64,000 nt of DNA, from contig CBDCYN010000032.1 in assembly GCA_965224205.1 (NCBI GenBank), forward strand, positions 1 to 64,000, given 5' to 3'. Origin of the DNA: CBDCYN01 sp965224205 (GTDB lineage Bacteria; Planctomycetota; Phycisphaerae; Phycisphaerales; Phycisphaeraceae). Shown here piece by piece: positions 35,257 to 44,566 of the stretch; the stretch's first letter is position 1, and each line of letters begins with the position of its first letter. Position numbers and translations under genes: made by a program. Under the pieces are notes generated by a model, which was not told the origin of the DNA, did not search any database, and saw nothing but the letters and a program-made list of their open reading frames with translations.

Positions 35257-36525
35257 TCACGGACGATCGGCCGCAACGGCTTCAATCAGATCGCAGGTCT
35301 CTTCGACCGTCGACTGTTTACGGATACGCTGTGCACACCCCCGGCAGGCCTCGGCGATGTCGGGCGACCCCACAAGTCGATGGATCGCGTCGCGGACCCG
35401 ATCCGCGGTGAACCGCTTCGGCGTCAGCCACGCCCCGACGCCCACCCGCCACAGGCGTGTGGCGTTGTCGGGCTGGTCGAACCCCATCGGCATGATCAAT
35501 TGCGGGACCCCCGCGGCCAGCCCTTGGGCGCACGTGCCGATCCCTCCGTGGTGCACCACCGCGGCGCATCGCGGGAACACCTGCGAGAACGGCGCGTACG
35601 TGCGGTGAAGCACGTTATCCGGTAATCCACGAGGCAGCTGCTCATGATACCGGGTCAGCAGCAGCACCGGGTGGTGCAGGTTCTTCGCCGCCCCGACCGC
35701 GGCCTCGAAGAACGGCCCGGCCTGGCAGTTCGCCGACCCGGGCGTAAAGACCACCGGCCGCGGGCAGCGATCGAGGAACGCGTCGAGTTCCGCGTCGATC
35801 TCGTGCTGACCGGTTTCATCGAACAGCGGGAACCCGGTCAGACGCGTCTGGGGCGGCCAATCGGGCTGCGCCGGCGCGAACCAGTTTGGGAACAAGGCGA
35901 TCACCTGATCGGGAGAAAAAACCCACCCGTTAAAGATCCGTCGGACCGGCTCCAGCCCCAGCTGCTTGCGCCAGTCATTAAGCGGCTTGATGATGGGCCG
36001 GTCGACCACGAACCGGTCGATCGACCACCACATCAAACGTTTCACCCACCGCGGCAGGCGTGAAAAGTCCTTGCCCGGCACGAACGAAGGCACCCCGTGC
36101 AGAGTGCGGAAGCTGCTGGGGGCTAGGTTCAGCGTCACCCCCGGCGCCTGACGCGTCTCTTCGAACACCCGCCCCGCGATCGACAACGGGTGCCGCACGA
36201 GCACCGTTCGTCCCGGTTCGTAGCACGCGGCGATGTGGTCGTACGCTTCGCGCATGTACCGGGCGATCACGCGGAAGACCAGCTCAACCCCCCGGCGCGG
36301 GTGCCAGATGTCCGGGTCACGCGTGACGGCGTCAAACGCCTCGCTCGTATCCGGGAACGCGTGGAAGCCGAGACCGGCACTCTCGACCGCCGACCGGAAA
36401 TTCTCGGGGTTGATCACCACCACCTCGTGACCGCGACCGCGTAGGGCCCGACCGATCCCAATAAACGGGTGCACGTCCCCGCTAGAGCCGACCGGGGTCA
36501 TCACGAATTTCAGGGGCGTAGCCAT
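35257..36525 (-). CDS. UGT-like glycosyltransferase (GT1)
   Basis: The 422-residue protein shows the two-domain GT-B fold of UDP-glycosyltransferases. The N-terminus is TPVGSSGDVHPFIGIGRALRG, and the C-terminal half has VVFTPGSANCQAG, RTYAPFSQVFPRCAAVVHHG and GGIGTCAQGLAAGVPQLIMP with the PMGFDQPDNA donor-sugar motif. Relatives glycosylate sterols, macrolides, flavonoids and other lipid-like acceptors. No biosynthetic cluster surrounds it, so the acceptor is unknown; a membrane lipid or hopanoid-like molecule would be a guess. Start ATG gives MATPLKFVMTPV with no signal peptide, so it acts in the cytoplasm. Confidence 0.88.
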   Translation of the reverse strand: MATPLKFVMTPVGSSGDVHPFIGIGRALRGRGHEVVVINPENFRSAVESAGLGFHAFPDTSEAFDAVTRDPDIWHPRRGVELVFRVIARYMREAYDHIAACYEPGRTVLVRHPLSIAGRVFEETRQAPGVTLNLAPSSFRTLHGVPSFVPGKDFSRLPRWVKRLMWWSIDRFVVDRPIIKPLNDWRKQLGLEPVRRIFNGWVFSPDQVIALFPNWFAPAQPDWPPQTRLTGFPLFDETGQHEIDAELDAFLDRCPRPVVFTPGSANCQAGPFFEAAVGAAKNLHHPVLLLTRYHEQLPRGLPDNVLHRTYAPFSQVFPRCAAVVHHGGIGTCAQGLAAGVPQLIMPMGFDQPDNATRLWRVGVGAWLTPKRFTADRVRDAIHRLVGSPDIAEACRGCAQRIRKQSTVEETCDLIEAVAADRP

Positions 36526-36543
36526 GAAAACGGATAGGCCAAG

Positions 36544-37251
36544 TCATCGGCTTGTCTGGCTGTCAGGAGAAGACCCCCAACGTAAATGAAGTGGCACCCA
36601 GCTTAAACCGGATAGCAAGAGCGCCATACTGATCGGCTCCGGGATAACCGTGTGGTGCCCGAGATCGCCGAGTGTGTTCTGCGGGAATCCAATCCACTGT
36701 AGAGCGGGGTCGAATGGGTCGCCCGCGATCGGGTCTCCGGTCAGCACCGTCTCACGACGCCGCAGGGTGTGGTCCCGGGTCGTGACCTGTCCGGTGCCCC
36801 ATTCATCACCAGGGTCGTGGCCGGCCTGCCCGATCACATCAACGGGGCTGTCGAGAAAATAGAGCCCTACCGCGTCGTTGCCGTTGAACAGAAGCCGGAA
36901 ATCAAGCATATCGATCTTACTCAAATCAATAAGGCGGTCGTCGATCTGCGGATGGGCGATGACAAGCGTCTCGCCATGGGCAAGCGTCTGGGTGGGGAGC
37001 TCTATGATATTCATCGCAGAGGGGTTGCCGTTAAAAAAGATCCGCACGCTATACCCCGCCAAGCCCACCGACTCGTCACCCGTGTTGAAAATCTCCAACG
37101 CCTTGTTAAAGCTGCTGCCCTCCACGTACTCTGACAAGATCACCGCCGCCTCTGTGGCGGAGCTCAGCCCGAGGATGCTCCCTAACAGCACGATGCTCCA
37201 GGCCCGTGTTGTAACGCCCGATTCACGCTTTCCCCTTCTGTAGCGGTTCAT
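36544..37251 (-). CDS. Secreted lamin-tail-domain protein with PEP-CTERM signal
   Basis: The 235-residue product has a signal peptide (WSIVLLGSILGLSSATEAA) and then a lamin-tail-like domain: AVILSEYVEGSSFNKALEIFN, GYSVRIFFNG, TLAHGETLVIAH and DAVGLYFLD. In other bacteria this domain is often joined to a secreted endonuclease I-type nuclease or used as an adhesion module. Here it is alone. The end, VIPEPISMALLLSGLSWVPL followed by Arg-containing residues, is a PEP-CTERM signal. The gene is 18 bases from the UGT-like gene on the same strand but upstream of it, so they may be cotranscribed by chance of arrangement. Confidence 0.8.
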   Translation of the reverse strand: MNRYRRGKRESGVTTRAWSIVLLGSILGLSSATEAAVILSEYVEGSSFNKALEIFNTGDESVGLAGYSVRIFFNGNPSAMNIIELPTQTLAHGETLVIAHPQIDDRLIDLSKIDMLDFRLLFNGNDAVGLYFLDSPVDVIGQAGHDPGDEWGTGQVTTRDHTLRRRETVLTGDPIAGDPFDPALQWIGFPQNTLGDLGHHTVIPEPISMALLLSGLSWVPLHLRWGSSPDSQTSR

Positions 37252-37563
37252 TGATGTTTGGCGTTTCTTGCCACGACAGGCTTTGGCTCAAAACCCCATT
37301 CAGGGGACAAAACCGAGACCCACGCAGCCCGGGATGCGAATGACTGTCGGTGGATGCTAACCATTCGACTCAAACGCTCTCGATGGGAGCATCTTACTAG
37401 AGAGCCCCGTCCGGCTTAGCACCGATCCATGCTTATATCGTATCCGTTGGTCACGTGATATGGTAATCGCCTGCTTGCCATCGTAGCCTCGTGTCAGGGA
37501 CCCATCGGGTTGGTCCGCGTTGTTACAATAGTTCAGCCGCCGTTGAGCCGAGTGAATAGAAGA
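37252..37563. other. Divergent intergenic region
   Basis: This 312-base gap lies between the divergent lamin-tail gene and thrC and must hold both promoters. A TACAAT at 37524-37529, about 35 bases before the thrC start, is a possible -10. No gene or RNA is recognisable. Confidence 0.35.
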
Positions 37564-39078
37564 ATGGACACCGCTTTCCAACGCTGTATCAACCCCGCCT
37601 GTAACGCCACGTTCGGGGTCGACGAGGTGCACGTGTCGTGCCCGAGCTGTGCCGCCCAAGGCACCCAGTCGCTACTTGATATCGACTATGACTGGGACCG
37701 GGCGGTCGTGCCCAAGTCGCTTAAAGCGTTCGAGCATCGGTGGATGACCAAGGGCGAGCACGGCGCCGGGGCGTTGGATTTCTCGGGCGTTTGGCGGTTC
37801 CGGGAGCTGCTGGGCTTCTACCGCAACGAGACCGACATCGTCACGATCGGGGAGGGACGCACCAACCTTCAGGACGCACGCCTCCTAGCCCCGCACATCG
37901 GCCTCAAACCCGGGAACCTGCACCTCCAATATGAAGGGCTCAACCCCTCGGGATCGTTTAAAGACAACGGGATGACCGCCGCGTTCACTCACGCGAAGAT
38001 GGTCGGGGCCCGACGTGTCGCCTGCGCGTCTACGGGCAACACCTCCGCGAGCCTGGCGATGTTCGCGTCGTTGAGCGGCATCCACGGGATCGTCTTCATC
38101 GGATCGGGCAAGATCGCCTACGGCAAGCTCAGCCAGGCCCTCGACTACGGGGCCCAGACGCTACAGATCCAGGGCGACTTCGACGCGTGCCTGCGGCGCG
38201 TGCGGCAGATCGCTACCGAGCGTCTGGACCTGGGCATCTACCTGATGAACAGCGTTAACCCGTTCCGGCTCGAGGGCCAGAAAACCATCATGTACCGAGT
38301 GCTCGAAGCCCTCGACTGGCGGGTGCCCGATTGGGTCGTCGTGCCCGGGGGCAACCTCGGCAATTGCTCGGCGTTCGGCAAGGCATTCGCGGAACTTATA
38401 CATCTGGGCCTGATCGACCGGGTCCCACGGCTGGCGGTGATCAACGCAGCCGGGGCCAACACGCTCTACAGCCTTTATGAGGACCAGGGCTTAAGCTGGA
38501 ACGGGGGGCGGTTTGAACTCGACAAGATCAAGGCTTTTTATCGTGGCATGGACGAATCCGATACCCGCGCCCATACCATCGCCAGCGCCATCGAGATCGG
38601 CCGGCCGGTCAATCTGCCTAAGGCCCTTCGGGCGTTAGAGTCGATGAACGGCGTCGTGCGGCAGATCGATGACGAAACGATCCTCGAGCACAAGGCCCTG
38701 GTGGGGGTCTACGGGTTTGGGTGCGAACCAGCCAGCGCCGCGTCCGTAGCCGGGGCGCACCTGCTCGTGGAGCAGGGCGTGATCGGCCGGGATGAAAACG
38801 TCGTGTGTATCCTCACCGGCCACGTACTCAAGGACCCGGACGCGACCGTGCGGTACCATACCGGGATCGACATGAAAGCGATCCAGGACCAGGCCCCACG
38901 GTCGGCCCCCCAAGGCACACACGCAAACCAGCCGATCCCGGTCGCCGATGATCTAGACGCGATTATTGATGCGATCGGGGCCGGGCCCGCTGGCTCGTCC
39001 ACGGCCCTATCCCCGTCGACGACCGCTCAACCCGGTCCGAAAGACCCCCTGCGGCACATCCCGGTCAGCGAGTACTGA
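37564..39078 (+). CDS. thrC: Threonine synthase
   Basis: ThrC converts O-phosphohomoserine to threonine with pyridoxal phosphate. The 504-residue protein starts with a cysteine-rich zinc-ribbon-like segment (CINPACNATFGV, HVSCPSCAA). The PLP fold II core follows, with the lysine motif NPSGSFKDNGM, CASTGNTSASLAMF, PGGNLGNCSAFGKAF and CEPASAASVAGAHLL. The tail (about 445-504) is Pro/Ser-rich and unconserved. The chosen ATG fits the zinc-ribbon start; 18 more codons upstream are open but unlike the family. The next gene on the strand is a DUF1015 protein after 126 bases. Confidence 0.94.
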   Translation: MDTAFQRCINPACNATFGVDEVHVSCPSCAAQGTQSLLDIDYDWDRAVVPKSLKAFEHRWMTKGEHGAGALDFSGVWRFRELLGFYRNETDIVTIGEGRTNLQDARLLAPHIGLKPGNLHLQYEGLNPSGSFKDNGMTAAFTHAKMVGARRVACASTGNTSASLAMFASLSGIHGIVFIGSGKIAYGKLSQALDYGAQTLQIQGDFDACLRRVRQIATERLDLGIYLMNSVNPFRLEGQKTIMYRVLEALDWRVPDWVVVPGGNLGNCSAFGKAFAELIHLGLIDRVPRLAVINAAGANTLYSLYEDQGLSWNGGRFELDKIKAFYRGMDESDTRAHTIASAIEIGRPVNLPKALRALESMNGVVRQIDDETILEHKALVGVYGFGCEPASAASVAGAHLLVEQGVIGRDENVVCILTGHVLKDPDATVRYHTGIDMKAIQDQAPRSAPQGTHANQPIPVADDLDAIIDAIGAGPAGSSTALSPSTTAQPGPKDPLRHIPVSEY

Positions 39079-39204
39079 GCTCCTCTGTCTTCGACGCCGA
39101 TCATCCGGGATCAATCGGATAACCTCAATGACAATGATTGGCTGGCCATCGGGTCAGCGGTTACCTTGTAGGCTCTTCACCTTTATAGTCCAGGAAATAT
39201 CCTC

Positions 39205-40581
39205 ATGCCGCAGATCAAGCCGATACACGCCGTTACGTACGCGATCCATCGTGACGGTGGAGAGGTGTCCCCCTACGTCGCCCCTCCGTACGATGTTCTT
39301 ACAAAAGATGATAAGCGATCCCTGTTACAGGGGTGCACACGCAACATCGTCGCGATCGACCTTCCACATGTCCCCGCCGGGCAGGTCGGGCCCGATGAGA
39401 CATACGCACGAGCCGCCAAGACGATGCAACGATGGCTGGAGCAGAATATCCTCGTGCGCCGCGATCAGCCAGCCCTGTTCGTCTATCAGCAGACGTACCA
39501 GGCACCGGCTGGCCCAGGGGCCCCCGAAGGCGGCGGTGAAAAGACGCTCAAGCGTCGCGGGCTGTTCGCCAACGTGGCCTTGAAGCCGTTTGGACCCGCT
39601 AGCGACGGGACCGGCGGGGTCCACCCCCACGAAAAGACCCACTCGGGGCCCAAAGAAGACCGCCTTAAACTCATGCAAGCTACGGGGACACAACTTTCAC
39701 CGATCTTCGGGTTGTATTCCGACCCCGCTGGCGATGTGCAGGGGCTGCTTGAGGAGGTCATCCAATCCGGCCTTCCCGATCAGAAAGCCACGACCCCGGG
39801 CGACGGGGTTTTGCACGAGGTGTGGACCGTGGCCGAAACGGCTTACATCAACCGTTTCTCTGAGGTGCTGACCGGCCGGGATCTCTATATTGCCGACGGG
39901 CACCACCGTTACACCACCGCCTTGAATTACCATCAACAGCTCGCCGAACAACACGGGCAGCTACCCGCCGACCACCCCGCGAAATTCTGCATGTTCGTGC
40001 TCGTTTCGATGCAGGACCCCGGGATGATCGTGCTGCCCACACACCGGGCGTTGGGGGGCATGACCGGCTATTCAGCCCAGAAATTCACCGAGGCGGCCAA
40101 GGGCAAGCTGGACATCACACCGTTTCCGGGCCGCGACCTCTCGGTTCTGGAAGCGGCTCTATCGGAAACGCAGGAGACCGGTAAGGCACACGCCATCGGC
40201 CTTTATATGCCTGACCATCCCGACGGCCCCCTGGCGATCGCAACCACGCCCGACCCAGACCCTCTGGCTTCGACGCATCCTGATCGGTCCCCGGCTTGGC
40301 GGCAGCTTGACGTGGCGATTGTTCAGCAACTGATTGTCGAGGACATCTGCCAAACCCACTTCTGTGACGATGGCCAGAAGGTCGCTTGGAAATTTCCCCA
40401 TACTTTGGACCAACTGCGATCCCAAACCGACTCAAAAGAGTATCAATTGGGGTTGGTGCTGCAGGCCACGCCGCTGGAGGCGGTGCGGCAGGTATGTGAG
40501 GACGGAGAATTGATGCCCCAGAAGAGTACCTTTTTCTATCCCAAGCTGGCTACCGGCTTGGTCATCAACCCCCTAAAATAA
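39205..40581 (+). CDS. DUF1015 family protein
   Basis: The 458-residue protein matches the DUF1015 family: start IKPIHAVTYAI, YVAPPYDVLTKDD, FVYQQTY, GVHPHEKTHSGPKEDRL, LSPIFGLYSD, LYIADGHHRYTTALNY, and the C-terminal KSTFFYPKLATGLVIN. In other genomes I recall members next to serine-biosynthesis genes, and a link to amino-acid phosphate chemistry has been suggested; the location just after thrC fits an amino-acid role, but this is inference. The conserved DGHHRY and PHEKT histidines and acidic residues look like an active site. No signal peptide or membrane segment. Confidence 0.85.
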   Translation: MPQIKPIHAVTYAIHRDGGEVSPYVAPPYDVLTKDDKRSLLQGCTRNIVAIDLPHVPAGQVGPDETYARAAKTMQRWLEQNILVRRDQPALFVYQQTYQAPAGPGAPEGGGEKTLKRRGLFANVALKPFGPASDGTGGVHPHEKTHSGPKEDRLKLMQATGTQLSPIFGLYSDPAGDVQGLLEEVIQSGLPDQKATTPGDGVLHEVWTVAETAYINRFSEVLTGRDLYIADGHHRYTTALNYHQQLAEQHGQLPADHPAKFCMFVLVSMQDPGMIVLPTHRALGGMTGYSAQKFTEAAKGKLDITPFPGRDLSVLEAALSETQETGKAHAIGLYMPDHPDGPLAIATTPDPDPLASTHPDRSPAWRQLDVAIVQQLIVEDICQTHFCDDGQKVAWKFPHTLDQLRSQTDSKEYQLGLVLQATPLEAVRQVCEDGELMPQKSTFFYPKLATGLVINPLK

Positions 40582-40834
40582 AATCCCTAAAGCGGAGGCA
40601 TGCTCTAAATTATTGATATCAATTGGCCTATGCGTAATTCGGAAATCCGGGCTAGAACCTCGCTCTCTCCGATCTGGCAGAACGCACGCGAATCCGAACA
40701 ACGCATGACAGTCGGTATTCGTATTACTAATGTGCCCCGCGGATTCAACCCCATGATCATTTGAACAGGATCACTCGGAGCATTAATGCCCGATCCAGCC
40801 AAGAAATGCGAATGAGTATAAATATACTTTATAT
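40582..40834 (+). promoter_or_regulatory. AT-rich promoter region of the ECF sigma operon
   Basis: The last ~25 bases before the sigma gene are almost pure A/T (TATAAATATACTTTATATAT, 40814-40833), unlike surrounding GC-rich DNA. This leaves no room for a ribosome site and suggests a leaderless or very short leader transcript. No convincing -35 is seen. The rest of the gap contains no gene. Confidence 0.4.
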
Positions 40835-41449
40835 ATGAAGTTAAGTAATGCATCGCGATCCAAGGACACCGACGCGCAGCTGCTGCAAAAGCACCGCAGC
40901 GGTGATCGTGACGCGTTCGCAGAGCTGATCGACCGCTACCGCCCCGAGCTTTTTCATTTTCTGATGCGGTTCACCGGCGACCACGCTGCCGCGGACGATC
41001 TATTCCAAGAAACCTTCCTCCAGGTCCACTCTTCTTCGGGCACATTCGATACAACCCGGTCATTTCGTCCCTGGCTTTTTACGATTGCCGCGAACAAAGC
41101 CCGGGACAGGATACGTAAGGAGAAGAGGCGCAAGGCCGCGTCGCTGTCCGCCCCGATCGATCAGGGGTCGGAGGCGTCCACGTCATTCGTGGATCTCCTC
41201 GAAGCGGACCTGCCCATGCCGTCGGACGGTGTCGAGGAGACCGAGACGAAAGAACGGGTCCGTCAGGCCATCGAGCAGCTACCGGATCATCAACGCGAGG
41301 TCTTGCTATTAGCTTACTTCCACCAATTCGCATACAAGCAGATCGCCGAAATGCTCCAGATCCCCCTAGGCACCGTCAAGAGCCGGCTGCACGCCGCGGT
41401 CGCTGCGTTTGCCCAGATCTGGAAGGGGCAATTCGAGCAAACATCGTAG
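40835..41449 (+). CDS. ECF-type RNA polymerase sigma factor
   Basis: ECF sigma factors direct RNA polymerase to stress or envelope regulons and are held by anti-sigma partners. In 204 residues, region 2 is at about 25-95 (DRDAFAELIDRYRPELF, ADDLFQETFLQVH, RPWLFTIAANKARDRIRK). Region 4 is at about 140-195 (IEQLPDHQREVLLLAYF, KQIAEMLQIPLGTVKSRLH). No ribosome site precedes the ATG; the AT-rich DNA directly upstream suggests leaderless translation. It is followed after 22 bases by a membrane protein with an anti-sigma-like layout, so the two probably form a signalling pair. Confidence 0.93.
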   Translation: MKLSNASRSKDTDAQLLQKHRSGDRDAFAELIDRYRPELFHFLMRFTGDHAAADDLFQETFLQVHSSSGTFDTTRSFRPWLFTIAANKARDRIRKEKRRKAASLSAPIDQGSEASTSFVDLLEADLPMPSDGVEETETKERVRQAIEQLPDHQREVLLLAYFHQFAYKQIAEMLQIPLGTVKSRLHAAVAAFAQIWKGQFEQTS

Positions 41450-41471
41450 TCATCATGAAGGTACCCCAAAC

Positions 41472-42512
41472 ATGCGTGATCCGTTGAACCACTTGGACGA
41501 ATCGATGGGCCTATCCTCAGATGATGCCAAGGTCATCGATGCCCTTCTTGAGCTGCGATCCCAAACACCCACTTCTTCCTTGAACCTAACCCCGACCCCA
41601 ACCCCACTCGATGCCGAGCACGCCCAACGAGCCGCCCAAACTTCCCAGCTGCTGGACCTGATCGGCCGCTGCCCGGTCACCGATCCCCCGCAAGACCTCT
41701 TAGATCGTACCCTCGCCCGTATCCAAGCCCAGGAGCAACGCCGCCGGTTCTCCGCTCAGATCCAGACACTGGCCGCACCCAAGCCGGGGTTCGGGTGGTC
41801 GGAGATGATGACCGTGGCCGCGACGATCCTCATCGGCCTTTCGCTCCTTTGGCCGGTGCTCGACCGCTCCCGGGTCCAAGCCCGCCGCATCGACTGCGCC
41901 AACAACCTGGCCTCAGCCGGGCAGGCGTTTGGCCGCTACGCCCTTGACCACAACAACACCCTGCCCCGTAGCAAAGCCAAGCCCGGCACCCAGTGGTGGA
42001 ACATCGGCACCAGCCCATCACCCGATGGCTCGGTCTATTCGAACACCGCTCACCTGTACCTGCTCATCAGCGGCAACTACCTGCCCGGGCACACCCTTTC
42101 TTGTCCCGACAACCCCCACGCCCCGAAACACTTCGACCACGCCGCCCACGATTGGTCCAACCCGCAAGCCGTGTCGTACAGCTATGAGAACCAGTTCACC
42201 CCCGACCCCAACCGCCTCGACGGGTCGATGCACCGCGCCATCCTCGCCGACCGCAACCCGTTGTTCCAGATCGAATACGACGAGCAGGCCAAACGCCTGA
42301 TCTTCCGCACCGGTGACGTGGATAAAGACTCCCCCAGCCGCACCCACCGGCAGCTAGCGGGCCAGAACATTCTCACGGTCGATGGCCAGGTCCACTGGAC
42401 CGTCGCCCCCCGGCTAAGCAACGGTGACAATATCTGGATCATCCAGGGCATCGACCGCTACAACGGGGTGGAGATCCCCACCAGCCCGGACGATTCATTC
42501 CTTGTGCCGTAG
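41472..42512 (+). CDS. Anti-sigma-like membrane protein with pseudopilin-type outer domain
   Basis: The 346-residue protein has a cytoplasmic N-terminal part of about 110 residues (two helical segments: SSDDAKVIDALLELRS and DLLDRTLARIQAQEQRRR), one membrane helix (about 112-130, MMTVAATILIGLSLLWPVL) and a ~215-residue outer domain. That domain begins RRIDCANNLASAGQAFGRYA and ends HRQLAGQNILTVDGQVHW, matching the H-x9-DG pattern of planctomycete pseudopilin-like (DUF1559-type) proteins. Position behind an ECF sigma gene and topology suggest an anti-sigma factor that senses through a pilin-like ectodomain; I see no zinc-binding anti-sigma motif. The chosen start MRDPLN follows the upstream stop; 21 further codons are open upstream. 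Confidence 0.7.
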   Translation: MRDPLNHLDESMGLSSDDAKVIDALLELRSQTPTSSLNLTPTPTPLDAEHAQRAAQTSQLLDLIGRCPVTDPPQDLLDRTLARIQAQEQRRRFSAQIQTLAAPKPGFGWSEMMTVAATILIGLSLLWPVLDRSRVQARRIDCANNLASAGQAFGRYALDHNNTLPRSKAKPGTQWWNIGTSPSPDGSVYSNTAHLYLLISGNYLPGHTLSCPDNPHAPKHFDHAAHDWSNPQAVSYSYENQFTPDPNRLDGSMHRAILADRNPLFQIEYDEQAKRLIFRTGDVDKDSPSRTHRQLAGQNILTVDGQVHWTVAPRLSNGDNIWIIQGIDRYNGVEIPTSPDDSFLVP

Positions 42513-42566
42513 ACGCTTTTTGGGCAGGGGCATCACAGGATCGGACGAGCCGAGGGTTGGGTTCAC

Positions 42567-43316
42567 TTATTTCGATCTGGATTGGCGTTTCCCCACACGG
42601 CGGCCGAGCAACGTCATCGAGCCGATACCCAGCAACACGGCAGCGGTCGACTCGGGGATCGAGACCGCCAGGCGGTCGAATTCTAGAAAGTCTATCGTGC
42701 CCGTTTGGGTGATATTTTCGAAGCCAAAGGACTCAATCATTTCCCCGTCCTGTGCATCGATACGCAGGTACACGTTTCGACCCAGACGCGAGCCCTGCCA
42801 AGCCGAGCCCGCGAGCTGTTCGAGGCTGTCGGTTTGAACCACGCCGTTGATGAGCAATCGGTGGTCGGTGATCGGGAACGTGGACGACGGGGGGTCGAGC
42901 GATTGGAAACCGATCAGCCCAACACCCACCGACAAAGCGGGCTGCCCCAGTTCAAAGACGACACGGTTGGCCCTGTCAGGGCCTGGGTCGAGTTGGTTGG
43001 TGACCGTATTGGCCAGGGTGTGCCGCCCGTCCCAGGCTTCGGTGGTATCACCGAGATTGGTCGTCCCCTCAAAAAGCGACGCAAGCTGATCGATCGTCGT
43101 GGGCGCGCCGCCCTGAGAAAACGATACCGTCAGATCCGGGATGAATTCAAGGTCTTCGAAGTCCTCGATCGTGAAACCGTCGATGCCCAGGTCAGCATCC
43201 ATCGTAGCCGTGTCCGTCGAAAAAACCGTCGGCGGGAAGAAATTCAGCGTGAAGGCGTATCCATGGCCCGACGTTAGAAAAATGATGACAACAAGACAGG
43301 CAAGCAGGCGTTGCAT
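42567..43316 (-). CDS. Secreted PEP-CTERM-like protein (variant PES motif)
   Basis: The 249-residue product has a signal peptide (LLACLVVIIFLTSGHGYA) and a strong ribosome site (AAGGAGAG) before the ATG. The body is acidic and beta-rich (TIEDFEDLEFIPDLTVSF, SVGVGLIGFQSLD, SFGFENI) like small surface PEP-CTERM proteins of unknown function. The end, SIPESTAAVLLGIGSMTLLG followed by RRVGKRQ, has the layout of a PEP-CTERM signal with S replacing the usual G/A after PE. It is convergent with the anti-sigma-like gene, 54 bases apart. Confidence 0.75.
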   Translation of the reverse strand: MQRLLACLVVIIFLTSGHGYAFTLNFFPPTVFSTDTATMDADLGIDGFTIEDFEDLEFIPDLTVSFSQGGAPTTIDQLASLFEGTTNLGDTTEAWDGRHTLANTVTNQLDPGPDRANRVVFELGQPALSVGVGLIGFQSLDPPSSTFPITDHRLLINGVVQTDSLEQLAGSAWQGSRLGRNVYLRIDAQDGEMIESFGFENITQTGTIDFLEFDRLAVSIPESTAAVLLGIGSMTLLGRRVGKRQSRSK

Positions 43317-43786
43317 CTGAATCTCTCCTTTTTTCTTTTTGTCAGGGTTTCTCTTTATTGTTAGGACATCCCGACCCCCAAAATATAAAAAGCAATAATA
43401 ATGAACGATTATGATTCAAACAAGTTGAATCCAGAACACCTCCGTGCTGCGGACCCGGTTCACTTTTCGACTTCACACGCATCTATAAACAGAACATCTT
43501 GCATGAATAGCTGACCTGTTCCCTACGATGGGGCCGGTTCGGTGACCACCCCGGAAGCTTGGGTCGGCGGGCACTCGTCGCGTTCAATCGGATCGGGCCG
43601 CGGCGACGCGGTCCTCGAAGCCCTGCTTGCCCGCGAGGGTCATCCCGCTTCGATTGATGGGCTTAAGAGGACGGATCGGGTGGGAGACTTCCCGTGGCAC
43701 TTGCGCCACCACCAGCGAAGTGTGACGACCTACCGTCTGCCGATGGTCGCCGCGGAATCGATGAAGGGTCATCGGTGAGAAGCGCG
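43317..43786. other. Intergenic region, no supported gene
   Basis: The first ~130 bases are AT-rich and contain the promoter area of the PEP-CTERM-like gene. The remainder is GC-rich with short open frames on both strands that show no family features. Nothing functional is recognisable. Confidence 0.35.
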
Positions 43787-44362
43787 TTACGGGGTGTCGT
43801 CGACCAGACCCATCGGTGTGTGTTCATCGGCCCACAGCCCCCGTCCCGCTTCACGCGCGTGCCGTTCGTAGAAGCGCAGCAGCTGCATATATTTTGACGG
43901 CTTCTTGGTGTAGACGTGGCCGTAGCCTTGGCGAATGATCTCGACATCGACAAACAGGCCGTCCGGGGCGCGGTAGACATACGCGAGGGTGCGGCCGTAG
44001 CGGTCTGTCGGGGATTGGCCCGGCTCGTATTCGAGGTAGACCGACTCGCCCCGGAGCAGGTTGCGGGTGAATCGGGAGGCTTCTTTCCCGTAGCGCTCGA
44101 CCGGCTTCTTAGGGTGGACAGTCTCCGGGGTATCCACCCCGTAGACCCTGACGTTGGTCCTCTGGCCGTCTTTGAGCACGATAATCGTGTCGCCATCGAC
44201 GACCCGGACCACCGGGTAGGGCGTCGAATCGGAAAAATCGTGCTTCGGGTAGGGCGGGTGCGCCGCGGGTGGGTCGTTGGCACGGTTAACCCCAGCCCCG
44301 ATCGCCAGCACGATCGCCGCTGTAACGGTTGCGATGACCCCTGGTCGTCTCATGGTCCACAT
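43787..44362 (-). CDS. Secreted staphylococcal-nuclease-like (thermonuclease) protein
   Basis: The SNase fold degrades DNA and RNA with calcium. From the chosen ATG, the 191-residue protein has a signal/anchor (GVIATVTAAIVLAIGAGV) and the SNase domain: PVVRVVDGDTIIV with metal-binding Asp, RVYGVDTPETVHPKK with the catalytic Arg and Glu, then PTDRYGRTLAYVY with the second catalytic Arg, and GLFVDVEIIRQGYGHVY. All three catalytic residues are present, so it should be active. Thirty-eight further codons are open upstream, but they are basic and unlike a signal peptide. Role: nutrient scavenging or extracellular DNA handling is plausible. Confidence 0.85.
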   Translation of the reverse strand: MWTMRRPGVIATVTAAIVLAIGAGVNRANDPPAAHPPYPKHDFSDSTPYPVVRVVDGDTIIVLKDGQRTNVRVYGVDTPETVHPKKPVERYGKEASRFTRNLLRGESVYLEYEPGQSPTDRYGRTLAYVYRAPDGLFVDVEIIRQGYGHVYTKKPSKYMQLLRFYERHAREAGRGLWADEHTPMGLVDDTP

Positions 44363-44566
44363 GCCCCTGACGCTGTGCACGGGTAAGCACGATACTCTTG
44401 CCGCTTCACTCTTATTTTGTCCATCGTCGACCTGGTGCTTACGCCTTGACTCTTTGTGCGGTGATCGAGCGATCAACGGCAGCTGCCTGCGTGGGACACG
44501 CGGGGTCTGCTACACTTAACTTCTCAGGATCATGGAATCGCCACGCATATTCAGGAGAACTCCATC

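Noticed and set aside
43542..43778. Short open frames on both strands between the PEP-CTERM-like gene and the nuclease
   Set aside because: No ribosome site or family similarity; composition fits chance frames in GC-rich DNA.
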